Shown piece after piece: positions 1-9,054 of a DNA stretch of 64,000 bases. Below the pieces are notes generated by a model. The model saw only the letters and a list, made by a program, of their open reading frames with translations. It searched no databases and had not been told where the DNA came from. Position 1 is the stretch's first letter, and each line of letters opens with the position of its first letter. The DNA is from Methanoregula sp. (GTDB lineage Archaea; Halobacteriota; Methanomicrobia; Methanomicrobiales; Methanospirillaceae): the NCBI RefSeq assembly GCF_023227875.1, contig NZ_JALOCH010000010.1:1-64000 (forward strand), in the 5' to 3' direction. The position numbers and the translations under genes were made by a program.

Positions 1-180
1 AAAGTTCGGGAGTGATCTCAAAGCTCGACGATTTCTTATACAACTGAAAGAAATCTCCTTGAAAATGATTGTCTGTAACCTTCACAGGTTCTTACAATTT
101 TTCTTCGTGAAGGTTTTCTACAGAGCAGGATAACCAAAAGGATACACAAGATCCATCGATAATAATCAACATAAATTTTT

Positions 181-912
181 TTAAATTTTAGATTTTTCTC
201 TCTTTTTCTTCTCAGGCACCACAGGGTCTGTTAAAAAGAACCCAAATGATGCGAAATCCTCGACATTCATTTTGTGAGATTTCTCACCGGAAGAAACCGC
301 AGGAGCAATGAACCGGAAGAATTCCCGGGAGTACTGCTCGTAGCTGAACCCTTCCGCCTCGATCACCCGTTTCCACTTATCTTCCATGGACAGGATACCC
401 ATGAAGGAGATCATCAGGTACATCGAGATTAGGAAGGGGTCGAGATCGTCCCTGATCGTACCGTCATTGATACCCTCCTTAACTGCATCCTGCAGGACCA
501 TCCGGCACGCGCCATACCCTTTTCCGATCTCTGCGGTATATGGGTTCTCCCTGGAAAAACGTTCAGATCCATAAAAATGGATCAGTCGCAGGTAATCCGG
601 TTGTTCCTGCGAAAACTGGTAATAGGCCTGTCCCATCAGGGCAACCTTGACAATGCCGGGAACCTGCTTTTCCATGCATTCCCGGTACTTTTCCTGAAGG
701 ATCCGGATGCCACGGAGAACAATCATAGCGAAAAGTGCCTCCTTGTTTTCAAAATACAGGTAGATGGTAGCCTTGTTCAGTTCGACCTCATTGGCGATTT
801 CGTCCATGGAGACATCCTCGTACCTCCGGGAAAAAAAGAGACGCTCAGCTGCATCGGTGATCTCGGTCTTCCGCTGTTCCTTTTCCCGTTGTCTTCTGTC
901 GGAGATTCCCAT
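181..912 (-). CDS. TetR/AcrR-family transcriptional regulator
   Basis: 243-residue regulator with an N-terminal TetR helix-turn-helix: residues ~15-60 contain ITDAAERLFFSRRYEDVSM and then NKATIYLYFENKEALF, the classic TetR recognition helix. The remaining ~180 residues form the all-helical ligand and dimerisation domain, which is not recognisable at subfamily level. A charged tail (KKKREKSKI) ends the protein. It lies 24 nt downstream of the flavodoxin/ferredoxin gene on the same strand, so the two are probably co-transcribed and the regulator probably autoregulates the pair. The ligand is unknown. Confidence 0.9.
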   Translation of the reverse strand: MGISDRRQREKEQRKTEITDAAERLFFSRRYEDVSMDEIANEVELNKATIYLYFENKEALFAMIVLRGIRILQEKYRECMEKQVPGIVKVALMGQAYYQFSQEQPDYLRLIHFYGSERFSRENPYTAEIGKGYGACRMVLQDAVKEGINDGTIRDDLDPFLISMYLMISFMGILSMEDKWKRVIEAEGFSYEQYSREFFRFIAPAVSSGEKSHKMNVEDFASFGFFLTDPVVPEKKKREKSKI

Positions 913-936
913 TTTACCACACCATGAATTTACTCA

Positions 937-1761
937 TTATAAATAATATTCCGGCTCCTTTCGCTCGTTATACAATGTGTATAAGCGCAACGAAGCCTCC
1001 CTGACCAGGCCGGGTTTTATCGTTCTCGCGTGCTTGGGGCAGTGTTTGATGCAGGCACAGCACGTGATGCAGTTTTCCGTGTCGATCACCCTGCTGTTTT
1101 CCGGATCGATTGCACCGACAGGGCACCCTTTTGCACAAGTCCCGCACTGGACACACTCATCGCTCACGGCAATAAAATCGACATTCCAGAACACTGTGCC
1201 TTTCCGGTAAGGATGAATTGGGTCTCCCCGGTAAGGATGGCAGCCGGGTAAATTTACCGGAGTGATCCGGTCCACGGAGGGAATGGCGTTGAGTTTTTCC
1301 TGTATTTTTTGCCCGAACAATTCTGCGTGTTTCAGGTCGCTAGTATCCGGACGACCCACAGCAGTCGGTGTTTCGGCAGTGGAAAAGGAGTGTTCCCCGA
1401 TAAACGCTGCACCGGCGATCGGTTTACATCCACGCCCGATCAGAATATCATTCAGTTCGAGCAGGGCATCGTCATACGCGCGATTGCCATACACGACAAC
1501 GCAGACAGCGGGTGTATTATGTGCCTGCATCGTATGCAGCCATTCGGTTGCATGTGCCGGCACTCTTCCCATATACACCGGAACACCAATAATGAGTAAT
1601 TCTTTTTCTGATGTCCGTAGTGGTTGAATTCTCGTATCGGGTCTGGTGATATCCAGTAATTCCACGTTGCCGGGATGTATTCCGCGTGCAATTTCCCGGA
1701 CAACCGTTTTTGTGGTTCCCGTTGGTGAGAAATATACGAGTTTTACTGATTCCATTTTCAT
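937..1761 (-). CDS. EFR1-type flavodoxin-ferredoxin fusion protein
   Basis: 274-residue cytoplasmic electron-transfer protein. The N-terminal half is a flavodoxin-like domain with the FMN phosphate loop FSPTGTTKTV near residue 11 and a GVPVYMGRVP segment. The C-terminal half is a bacterial-type ferredoxin with two complete 4Fe-4S motifs, CVQCGTCAKGCP and CITCCACIKHCP. The fusion is typical of the EFR1 family, whose physiological partner is generally unknown. The ATG at 1761 is preceded by a good Shine-Dalgarno (AAGGAAGGA). First gene of a likely two-gene operon with the TetR gene. Confidence 0.85.
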   Translation of the reverse strand: MKMESVKLVYFSPTGTTKTVVREIARGIHPGNVELLDITRPDTRIQPLRTSEKELLIIGVPVYMGRVPAHATEWLHTMQAHNTPAVCVVVYGNRAYDDALLELNDILIGRGCKPIAGAAFIGEHSFSTAETPTAVGRPDTSDLKHAELFGQKIQEKLNAIPSVDRITPVNLPGCHPYRGDPIHPYRKGTVFWNVDFIAVSDECVQCGTCAKGCPVGAIDPENSRVIDTENCITCCACIKHCPKHARTIKPGLVREASLRLYTLYNERKEPEYYL

Positions 1762-1865
1762 AAGATTCCTTCCTTGATACTGTTGGCCCTCTCCGGATAA
1801 TGACCCTGATTCAATTCCCCTTTGCTGGTCTCATGAATGATCTTGGTATCCATCGAACTTGCACC

Positions 1866-1897
1866 ATAGTTATCACTCTTGGTTAAATTATAACTAT
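1866..1897. promoter_or_regulatory. Candidate operator/promoter of the EFR1-tetR operon
   Basis: A perfect 8-bp inverted repeat, ATAGTTAT ... ATAACTAT with a 16-nt spacer, lies about 105 nt upstream of the flavodoxin/ferredoxin start. On the minus strand it contains the AT-rich string TTATAATTTAA, which would serve as an archaeal TATA box. The arrangement fits binding by the TetR protein encoded downstream (inference). The rest of 1762-2370 shows no convincing gene. Confidence 0.4.
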
Positions 1898-2370
1898 CGG
1901 TTAGTTTGTAACCCGCAGTATTAGTTGTGGGCAATCATGCAGGAGAGTTCCCGGTCAGCTACATCTCCCGTGGCCCGTAGTCGTACCGGACACACCTTCC
2001 GCGTATGACCATTCTCCGTCGTAGAACTCCGGGAGGTATGGCTGACGGACCCTCCGGACCGACATAGTATCGCGAAAAAACGACATGGTTGTTTTACGAA
2101 ACGCTTATTTTGTGCTCTGTTTGGCGGGAATCCCAATAAACCGGCCCCGGAAAAAGCAGTAAATAGAAGAGTTACAGCGGCCGATCTCGATAAGATCGCT
2201 ATTGGATGGTGGAAAATGAAAAGAACCCCTGTTTTCCAATCATGCTCATGTCGGAGAGTCATATTCATCCGTCGTAGAAATATATCATTCTGACTTCGGG
2301 ATTATGCGACCCTGCGTTGCGGGATGCAAATCACCGACATTTATTTACCGGGAGAAGAACAGAAACCACT

Positions 2371-3576
2371 ATGAAAACCTTCCTCCTCATTCTCCTGCTC
2401 GGTATCCTGATCGTTCCTGCTGCCGCATTCTCCCTGCCACAGGTACCGTTCCTTGCCGGCACGTCCGCAACAGACCTCCCGCTCGTTGCCACGTTCGAGA
2501 GTGGGCAGCGGTACCAGGCCGGCAACTACCCGGTCATTGTCCTCTCAGGCTCCTACCGCGAGATGGGCCGGCAGTACGGCGGCCTGATGAAGACCGAACT
2601 CAACGAGGAGTATACCTTCCTCATGGACACCCTCGTCAGCCGGGGGTATACCAGGGAAGAAATACGGAAAGACGGTCGGGGAGTTACCGCGTATTACCCG
2701 CAGCGGGTTAAGGAGATCTTTATCGGTATGTCGGAGACCTCGGGGCTGACACAGGATGATATCGCGGTCCTCTGGTACGGGCCGATCTTCCTGATCTCGG
2801 CCGCACCCGTCACCCCGGTGTCCTGCTCGTACCTTGCCACATGGGGGAACTACACGACCGACGATTCCATGGTTGTCTCACGCAACTGGGACCTTGCCGA
2901 CCTGGTGCAGCCGTTAACAAAATGGTATGTCCTTACGGTGTACCGCCCCACGGACGGCAGCAACGCTGTTGCAACCTGGAGCCCCGCAGGAGCGCGGCCC
3001 GAGACCTTCATGAACAGTAAGGGGCTGTTCCTTGCCGATGACAACGCAGGCATCATCGATGCTGCGCCGGAGACCCGGCCGGAATTCATCACGGAATACT
3101 TCCGGTTCATGTTCGATTACTCTGACCTGAACGCGCTTGATGCCGGCATCCGCGGTACCGCCCCGGATTATGCATGGATCGTGGATGTCGCCGGACCGGA
3201 CGTGGCATACGTGTACGAGAAGTCTACCAACAGGACATTGCTGAGGACCGGGGACGGGGTGGTTGCAGCGGCCAACCATTTCATCGACCCGTCATGGAAC
3301 TTCGCGACCCCGCCCGAACACACGCTCTCCCGCTACAACAACCTCCTTCGCCAGGCGGACGTTGCAAAGGGATCGATTGATGCAGAGAAGATGATGGCGA
3401 TCCGCGACGTGTGTATGGAAAACGGCGGCTCCAAGTTCTGTCACAGGGATTTGGGGGGAAACCCGTATTCGAGCAACCACCAGGTCGTCTACGTGCCCGG
3501 GACCCGGACGCTCTGGATGAATGTCATGGACGGGCCGTGGCAGAAGGTGGAACTAGCTCCCCTGTTTGGCAATTAA
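2371..3576 (+). CDS. Secreted C45-family (Ntn-hydrolase type) autoproteolytic amidohydrolase/acyltransferase
   Basis: 401-residue exported hydrolase. The open frame extends to 2317, but the ATG at 2371 is preferred because GGAGAAG precedes it and it opens directly into a signal peptide (MKTFLLILLLGILIVPAAAFS). The SYREMGRQYG segment and the VSCSYLATWGNYT segment followed by VVSRNWDL match the C45/linear-amide C-N hydrolase pattern. Cys in VSCSY is the probable nucleophile exposed by self-cleavage. These enzymes hydrolyse or transfer amide-linked acyl groups; the substrate cannot be told from sequence. Stands alone. Confidence 0.75.
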   Translation: MKTFLLILLLGILIVPAAAFSLPQVPFLAGTSATDLPLVATFESGQRYQAGNYPVIVLSGSYREMGRQYGGLMKTELNEEYTFLMDTLVSRGYTREEIRKDGRGVTAYYPQRVKEIFIGMSETSGLTQDDIAVLWYGPIFLISAAPVTPVSCSYLATWGNYTTDDSMVVSRNWDLADLVQPLTKWYVLTVYRPTDGSNAVATWSPAGARPETFMNSKGLFLADDNAGIIDAAPETRPEFITEYFRFMFDYSDLNALDAGIRGTAPDYAWIVDVAGPDVAYVYEKSTNRTLLRTGDGVVAAANHFIDPSWNFATPPEHTLSRYNNLLRQADVAKGSIDAEKMMAIRDVCMENGGSKFCHRDLGGNPYSSNHQVVYVPGTRTLWMNVMDGPWQKVELAPLFGN

Positions 3577-3683
3577 CAAGAGTGGCTGGTCTTATCGGAG
3601 ACCCGCCGGGCATCATTTTTTTACGGTTGTGACACAAAAGCGGTGAACCCGCACGATTGTTTACTAAAAAACGGGTGAAGGAT

Positions 3684-3821
3684 TTACTCTTTTGTGACTG
3701 TGATCTTCGAATACACAAATGACAATATCATCGGGTTCTCCGGGCAGGACTCGCAGGCGATCTTCGGTATCTGCACCCACCCGAAAGGCGGGACTACCAC
3801 ATTTTCGGGATCGGGCACCAC
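3684..3821 (-). CDS. Possible small ORF or gene remnant with paired cysteines
   Basis: A 45-codon GTG-initiated frame with the archaeon's GC-rich third-position pattern reads VVPDPENVVVPPFGWVQIP and then KIACESCPENPM. It carries one CxxC pair and ends in KITVTKE. Unlike the neighbouring open frames it has natural-looking composition. No good ribosome site is visible and the frame upstream of the GTG has no start, so it may be the 3' end of a decayed gene. Family not recognised. It is the only coding-like signal in the 3577-3881 gap. Confidence 0.3.
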   Translation of the reverse strand: MVPDPENVVVPPFGWVQIPKIACESCPENPMILSFVYSKITVTKE

Positions 3822-3881
3822 CGGGAGATCCAGGCTTTTCCGGCGGGAGCCATTCCTGCAGATAAATCACTCAGTTTATCT

Positions 3882-5477
3882 ATGCTAAAAAATATAAAAC
3901 TGGATGTTTCCAGCATGTCAGCACAATTCGGTCTCTTTGTCATTCTCCTCGCATGTGTGACCGTGCTTGCTGCCGGGTGCACCGGGCAGGAGTCCGTCCC
4001 ACTGCAGGCACCGGCAACAGTCAGCGCCCCTGCAGGAACCGGAGCAGCGGATATCAGCACGCTTGTTTTGCAGTTCGATGCCTATGCAGAAAAGACCTTC
4101 AATAAGAGTGGCGTCCCGGGGACGGCGGTCGCCATCATCAGGGACGATAAGGTCGTCTACTCCCGGTGCTTTGGTATAAGGAACATCACCACGAAAGAAC
4201 CCGTCGGCCCGGACACCCGGTTCCAGCTCGCGTCCATATCCAAGTCCGTGACCTCGACCATGATCGCGTCAATGGCAGGGAACGGCGAACTCTCGTGGGA
4301 CGACACGATCGTATCGGCAAACCCCGGCTTTATGCTCTCCGATCCTTACGTCACGGAACACGCAACCTACCGCGACCTCCTCTCTCACCGCTCGGGCCTG
4401 CCGGAATACGGCGGTGACGATCTCCAGAACGCCTTCGGGTACTCCAAGCCGGAGATCATGGGCCGGCTCCGGTACCTTGGTCTTACGGGTAGCTTCCGCT
4501 CATCATACGCGTACTCCAATGTCGGCATCACGGTCGCGGGGGATGCCGCGGCAATGAAGGCGGGCATGCCCTACGAGGAACTTGTCGCTGAGCGGATCTT
4601 CATTCCCGCCGGCATGTACAACACGAGTGCACGGTTCACAGACTTTGCCGGTTCGTCCGACCGTGCGGACTCGTACCAGTTGCAGGACGGGACGCCCGTT
4701 GCCGCATCGTCCTATAACGATGACATCAACAGCCCCGCCGGAGGGGTGAGCTCCACGCTCAACGACATGATCCGCTATGCCCGCATGCAGGCGAACGGGG
4801 GATCGATTAACGGGAAGCAGGTGATCAATGCCAGCGCCCTCCGCGAGACCCACACCCCCCAGTACATCAGGACATATTCCGACACGAAAATGACCGGTTC
4901 CGCGCTTGGCTGGAACACCTTCCTCGGGAATGGGCAGAGTCGTGTCGAGAAGGACGGCATGTTTTCGGCCGGCGTGGCCACGATAATTACGGTCTGGCCC
5001 GAAGAGAGGATGGCGCTCGTTGTCTTAACGAACGGTTTTCCGGAGGGGAATTTCCTGACGGGAAGTCTCAGCAACGGCTGGAATGACCTGTACTACAACG
5101 GCAGGATACAGAAAGACTGGTACGATGATACGCAGCAGAACCTGCAGAAATGGATCGATAGCCAGACACCGGAACCGGTAACGGAACCGGCAGACCCGCG
5201 GCCCGCCCGCGACATTGACAACTACACCGGCTCGTACACCCAGGACTATTACGGCACGGTCAGGGTCGAGGCTGATTCTGGAAAACTCCTCGTCTACCCG
5301 GGCCGAAGCACGACGCCGTTCGGCCTCGAGCCGTTTGACGGCGACACCTTCATCGAGGAATCCGGCATGGCTCTGGTAAGGTTCGATACCGGCACCAATG
5401 CAACCGCAACCCGTGTCTGGTTCGGGCGGTACGAGACACCCGGGCGCAGCGGGGCATTTGTCCGGGTCACCTCGTAA
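3882..5477 (+). CDS. Serine beta-lactamase-like (class C/PBP fold) lipoprotein hydrolase
   Basis: 531-residue membrane-anchored serine hydrolase. A hydrophobic N-terminus ends in a lipobox (VLAAGC, Cys near residue 33). The domain has the family motifs: SxxK in QLASISKSVTST, YxN in YAYSNVG, and downstream segments typical of the beta-lactamase/esterase family (SHRSGLPEYGG, SPAGGVSSTLNDM). The last ~110 residues form a separate beta-rich domain (NYTGSYTQDYYGTVRVEAD) often found in EstB-type enzymes. Probably a D-peptidase or esterase acting outside the membrane; antibiotic resistance is not implied. An internal ATG at codon 13 is an alternative start. Confidence 0.85.
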   Translation: MLKNIKLDVSSMSAQFGLFVILLACVTVLAAGCTGQESVPLQAPATVSAPAGTGAADISTLVLQFDAYAEKTFNKSGVPGTAVAIIRDDKVVYSRCFGIRNITTKEPVGPDTRFQLASISKSVTSTMIASMAGNGELSWDDTIVSANPGFMLSDPYVTEHATYRDLLSHRSGLPEYGGDDLQNAFGYSKPEIMGRLRYLGLTGSFRSSYAYSNVGITVAGDAAAMKAGMPYEELVAERIFIPAGMYNTSARFTDFAGSSDRADSYQLQDGTPVAASSYNDDINSPAGGVSSTLNDMIRYARMQANGGSINGKQVINASALRETHTPQYIRTYSDTKMTGSALGWNTFLGNGQSRVEKDGMFSAGVATIITVWPEERMALVVLTNGFPEGNFLTGSLSNGWNDLYYNGRIQKDWYDDTQQNLQKWIDSQTPEPVTEPADPRPARDIDNYTGSYTQDYYGTVRVEADSGKLLVYPGRSTTPFGLEPFDGDTFIEESGMALVRFDTGTNATATRVWFGRYETPGRSGAFVRVTS

Positions 5478-5509
5478 TCCCCGTTTTTCCCTGATACGCC
5501 GGACCGGCC

Positions 5510-6361
5510 CTACAGCCCCCCTTCCGGTTTTGGCATTGTTGGAAGCATATACCGCAGGTGCCAGAAGAGGAGCCCGATAACGATGCTGATGAGGAGTGCG
5601 AACCAGCCGAACTCGCCGAGCATCGCGCTCCCGGCCTCGGTCGTTGCCGTGAGTGCAGGGTAGAACTTCTCGATGGAATAGTTCCAGAAGCCGTGGAGGA
5701 GGGCGGCAGTAAAGATGCTGCCGGACCGGAGCCGGATCCAGGCAAAGAGCGTCGAGCCGCCGATCATGGAGATGAAGAACATGACGATCGAGTAGGCCGA
5801 CCCGTCGCCGTACACGCCGGCGAGCATGAGCGGCAGGTGCCAGCAGAACCAGATGAACGCGGAGATGATTGCAATCCAGGTGAACGTGGTGAACCTGCCG
5901 AGTTCGGGGACGAGCAGCCCCCGCCACCCGATCTCCTCGCCCGTTGCCAGGACAATACTGAGGCAGAGCGCCGTGATGACGCCCTGCGGGAGCGCGAGCA
6001 TGGCCGCGGCCTTGTCCGACAGGAACGGTGCAGTGCCCGTGACCCACGCGGTGCCGAACATTACGAGCCCGACCGCGACCGGGATGACGATTGCGAGGAG
6101 CCACCACTTGAGCTCGCCGATTTTAAACCCGAACCCGTCAAGGTTCCGCTGGAAATACAAGCGGGTGGCGATGGCCGCGACCGCGGGGCACCACATCAGG
6201 AGGGAACTGGAATACCGGAGGAGCCCGGTGTCCACCGCAAACGGGGGTCTCACCACGATGATGTACCAGAAAATAGACGAGAGTGCGAACACGAGGACGA
6301 GATATGCTGCAATAACGTGTTTCGGGTTGGTCAGCAGGGGTTTGGATGCCGGTTCTGCCAT
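5510..6361 (-). CDS. CPBP-family intramembrane metalloprotease
   Basis: 283-residue polytopic membrane protein of the CAAX-protease/bacteriocin-processing (Abi) family. The catalytic signature is complete: EEIGWRG at residues 142-148 (EExxxR) and FCWHLPL around 172-178, whose His completes the metal site. Roughly seven to eight hydrophobic segments surround it. Convergent with the preceding hydrolase, with only 32 nt between stop codons. Substrate unknown; family members process prenylated proteins or peptides or give immunity to peptides. Confidence 0.85.
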   Translation of the reverse strand: MAEPASKPLLTNPKHVIAAYLVLVFALSSIFWYIIVVRPPFAVDTGLLRYSSSLLMWCPAVAAIATRLYFQRNLDGFGFKIGELKWWLLAIVIPVAVGLVMFGTAWVTGTAPFLSDKAAAMLALPQGVITALCLSIVLATGEEIGWRGLLVPELGRFTTFTWIAIISAFIWFCWHLPLMLAGVYGDGSAYSIVMFFISMIGGSTLFAWIRLRSGSIFTAALLHGFWNYSIEKFYPALTATTEAGSAMLGEFGWFALLISIVIGLLFWHLRYMLPTMPKPEGGL

Positions 6362-6775
6362 GGTTCTGACTTGTGAACAGGAGGAGATTAGCCTGTCGAA
6401 ATAATTTTTCCTGCCGACAGGATATTCCTCCGGACGCTGCCGGGTACAATTCCTTACGGTGCGTCATTGATCCGGAAAAAATCTCATCGCAAAGCCCGTC
6501 ATTGAAGACCCGGGTCCGGGAATCCTCTGGCACGGCCCGGTTGCTTTCTTTGTGAGGGGGCGGTGTGGCATGCGGGCTTTTATGGGCACAAGGGGTCCGC
6601 GAAAGGAAGACCGCAGGAGGGGGATCTGGTGCTGCATATATCTCAGATTGGTGAAAGGAATAGTTCCCCCGGTGCCAATCCACGGTTATACTCAATAAAT
6701 CAGAAAATGTTTAAGGAGTTAATCCAAACGCAGGGTAAATCCAATTTGGGTAATTCACCGGTAATGAGGATTTTT
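6362..6775. other. Intergenic region without a recognised gene
   Basis: About 410 bp between the CPBP protease and the deiminase. The open frame that runs into the deiminase from 6563 has no ribosome site and an unnatural composition, so it is treated as non-coding. Candidate AT-rich promoter sequence lies close to 6690-6760. No repeat family member was found here. Confidence 0.5.
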
Positions 6776-8110
6776 ATGAACAGGACAATGATAGTATCTC
6801 TGGCAATTATCGTTATGGTCTGCCTCCCTGCCATGGCAATGATTCCGGTTTCAGGAGAAAGCATCACGGGAGATGATGGAATAACGGAAGAAAAATGGCG
6901 TTTTCCGGGCGAATTTGAAGAACATGATGCGGTATGGATCGGATGGCTCTCCAAAGAGTACCTGCGAGGATATTATACCGACGATGTTTTCCTGCAGCTG
7001 GTCCGGGAACTCGAGCCCAACGTTCACACGATAATCTGTGTACCGGATGATGCGCAGAAAGAATATGTGGAAGAGATCCTGGCAACGAACAATGTCCCGA
7101 TGACGAATATTTCCTTTTATGTCCAGAAATTCACCATACCCTACTGGCGGGACTTCGGCCCGGTTTTTGTAACCAGTAACACCGGCAAAAAACGGATCAA
7201 CGATTTCAACTTCAACTTCTGGGGCTATTTTGCGGCATCGGATACCCAGGCACTGATGATGGAAAGGATTGACCGGGACGCAGCCAAATATCTCGGCATT
7301 GAGAGTGAGATGACACGGATCACCAGCGAGGGCGGGGACCGTGAATTCAACGGGAAAGGCACGCTTATTGTAACTGAAGCCTGTGAATTCCAGAGAAATC
7401 CGAATGTTGCAAGGGAAGAGATTGAGAACGAATTCAAACGGCTTTTTGGTGTGACAAACATAATCTGGCTGAAACAAGGCACGGTTGAAGACGACCCGTT
7501 TAATGCCGGCGCCATTCCCGGGCCCGGAGGAGTGGGGGTTGCATACCGTGCCGGCTCGGCAGATAACCACGTGGACGAGTACTGCCGGTTTGTATCTCCC
7601 GACACGATCCTTCTTGCAGAAGTGACGGAGAAAGAAGCAGCCGGAGATCCGGTTGCGGCGGAAAACCGGATACGGCTGGAGGAGAATTACAGGATCCTCA
7701 AAAACGCGGTTGATCAGGACGGCAGGCCGTTTAAAATCGTGAGGATCCCGGTTCCGGATATGATCTACTTTACCGCAACTCCTGCTGACGAGGCATATTT
7801 CAGCCTTTCATCGTTCTACCACTCAATGGACGGGACATCGTTTCCCTTCGGCGACCCGGTAACGGTTGTGCCGGCAACGAGCTACTGCAATTTCCTGATT
7901 ACCAACAATCTTGTCCTTGGCCAGAAGTACTACGTGGAGGGCACCGGAATGCCCGATTCCCTGAAGGCGAAGGACCAGAAAGCCGAAGAGATCCTCAGGG
8001 GCCTGTTCCCGGACAGGAAGGTTGTCATGGTAAATACCATACCGGTAAACTTCGGGGGAGGCGGCATCCACTGTCTGACACAACAGGAGCCAAAGGCCGA
8101 AATACTCTGA
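6776..8110 (+). CDS. Secreted agmatine deiminase / peptidylarginine deiminase family protein
   Basis: 444 residues from the ATG at 6776, chosen because GAGGA sits 5 nt upstream and the protein then begins with a signal peptide (MNRTMIVSLAIIVMVCLPAMA). The guanidino-group-modifying fold is clear: WIGWLSKEY, YWRDFGPVFV (WxRDxGP), GGDREFNGKG (GG.xExNGxG) and the catalytic Cys in GGGGIHCLTQQEP near residue 433. Family members hydrolyse agmatine or peptidyl-arginine to the citrulline derivative plus ammonia. Export suggests an extracellular guanidino substrate rather than polyamine synthesis (inference). Confidence 0.85.
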   Translation: MNRTMIVSLAIIVMVCLPAMAMIPVSGESITGDDGITEEKWRFPGEFEEHDAVWIGWLSKEYLRGYYTDDVFLQLVRELEPNVHTIICVPDDAQKEYVEEILATNNVPMTNISFYVQKFTIPYWRDFGPVFVTSNTGKKRINDFNFNFWGYFAASDTQALMMERIDRDAAKYLGIESEMTRITSEGGDREFNGKGTLIVTEACEFQRNPNVAREEIENEFKRLFGVTNIIWLKQGTVEDDPFNAGAIPGPGGVGVAYRAGSADNHVDEYCRFVSPDTILLAEVTEKEAAGDPVAAENRIRLEENYRILKNAVDQDGRPFKIVRIPVPDMIYFTATPADEAYFSLSSFYHSMDGTSFPFGDPVTVVPATSYCNFLITNNLVLGQKYYVEGTGMPDSLKAKDQKAEEILRGLFPDRKVVMVNTIPVNFGGGGIHCLTQQEPKAEIL

Positions 8111-8154
8111 TTCCCGGTCATTTTTCATGAACAAATCAATACGGGAATTTTTTA

Positions 8155-8290
8155 AAGCCAGAGGGACCTGATGCGAACACATGGCCGCGTGCGTTGGGGC
8201 GGGGCCGGGTACTCTATTGAGTGGCGGACCCGGGACCGGGTTAATACCAGACCCATCGTCAATGGCCGGAACCGAGGGTGTTGAAGAGAA
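8155..8290 (+). repeat. R1 repeat, copy 1
   Basis: GC-rich interspersed element beginning with a GCCAGAG...GATGCGAAC leader also present in the R3 block, then GGCCGCGTGCG, GGCGGACCCGGGACCGG and the conserved tail ATCGTCAATGGCCGGAACCG. The ACCGG/CCGG inverted halves form a hairpin core. Same orientation as all other R1 copies. Confidence 0.8.
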
Positions 8291-8359
8291 CCGGCCGACT
8301 TCATCACCCAGAATACTCTTAATAAAAAGGAATGCCGGAAAAACCGGAAAGAACTGAAA

Positions 8360-8650
8360 TTAATAATACCCGTATTTTTTATGAGCCTGCTCAATGGGCA
8401 GGATCTCCTGGACGATCACCAGTTTTTCCTCAGTATCGATTTCGTAAAATACGATGTAACTGTGGGAGATGTGAAGCCGGTAGATGATGACCCCGCCCCA
8501 TAAAACCAGTTTTTCTTTATCTCCCGGGCTTCCCGGGAACGGATCTTTTTCAAGTTTTTTCAGGGCAGTCTTTATGATTCTCCGCGTCTTCTCCGGCAGG
8601 CGATTGATCTCATCAGATAACTCGTGCCAGAGCACAAGGGAGAATGTCAA
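8360..8650 (-). CDS. RelE/ParE-superfamily toxin
   Basis: 96-residue basic protein of the RelE fold: an N-terminal helical hairpin (LSDEINRLPEKTRRIIKTALKKLEKDPF), then the beta sheet with DKEKLVLWGGVIIYRLHISHSYIVFYEI and the C-terminal IEQAHKKYGYY. Family toxins cleave mRNA at the ribosome. Its start overlaps the antitoxin stop by 4 nt (ATGA), the usual coupled layout. A clear paralogue sits at 60350-60637, sharing the GDKEKLVL and IEQAHK(K/R)YG elements. Confidence 0.85.
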   Translation of the reverse strand: MTFSLVLWHELSDEINRLPEKTRRIIKTALKKLEKDPFPGSPGDKEKLVLWGGVIIYRLHISHSYIVFYEIDTEEKLVIVQEILPIEQAHKKYGYY

Positions 8651-8847
8651 TCCTTAATCTCCGAAAGTGAAACGTACCCCTTTTTCTTACGCCCACTCCA
8701 TATTTTAACATCTTCTTCCAACCGGCGCTTCTTCCGGTCCTCGATCATCTCTGAAAGAAGATCTGTATAGGTCTGGCCGGCCGCTCGCATCTCCGCAAGG
8801 TCCTTCCACACCGGTTCGGTGACGGGTATCCGTTTTACCGCAGACAT
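8647..8847 (-). CDS. Antitoxin of the RelE-type pair
   Basis: 66-residue protein from the ATG at 8847 (MSAVKRIPVTEPVWKDLAEM...). The open frame continues further upstream but crosses an R1 repeat, so the internal start is chosen. It has a short beta strand followed by helices (TYTDLLSEMIEDRKKRRLEED) and ends LSEIKD, consistent with a small ribbon-helix-helix-like antitoxin that binds DNA and masks the toxin. About half its residues match the antitoxin at 60657-60932, especially IPV(T/S)EPVWKDLAE. Confidence 0.8.
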   Translation of the reverse strand: MSAVKRIPVTEPVWKDLAEMRAAGQTYTDLLSEMIEDRKKRRLEEDVKIWSGRKKKGYVSLSEIKD

Positions 8848-8890
8848 GATCAGATTGTAAGCCTTGTAAGTATGAATATTTTTGGCCGAC

Positions 8891-8982
8891 TTTCTGCGTG
8901 CGGTGGGGCGGGGCGGACCCGGGACCGGTAGGGGAGGGGCCGTCGTCAATTGCCGGAACCGAGGGCACTGATGAGCGCCGGT
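8891..8982 (+). repeat. R1 repeat, copy 2
   Basis: Contains TGCGTGCGGTGGGGCGGGGC, a short middle deletion relative to copy 1, GGACCCGGGACCGG, then CCGTCGTCAATTGCCGGAAC and GAGGGCACTGA. Lies upstream of the antitoxin and downstream of the CDF exporter gene. Confidence 0.8.
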
Positions 8983-9054
8983 CCCGACCCCCGTCGGACG
9001 GGTGAATTTTCGAATACCAGAGTTTTCGCCCGCTTTTATTCCCCGCTGTAACAA

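Noticed and set aside
1921..2268. 115-codon minus-strand frame in the 1.8-2.4 kb gap
   Set aside because: No ribosome site, unnatural composition and no recognisable fold.
5025..6107. Minus-strand open frame of 360 codons across the hydrolase 3' end and the CPBP gene
   Set aside because: It overlaps two genes with clear motifs, is extremely Arg/His-rich and looks like a GC-frame shadow.
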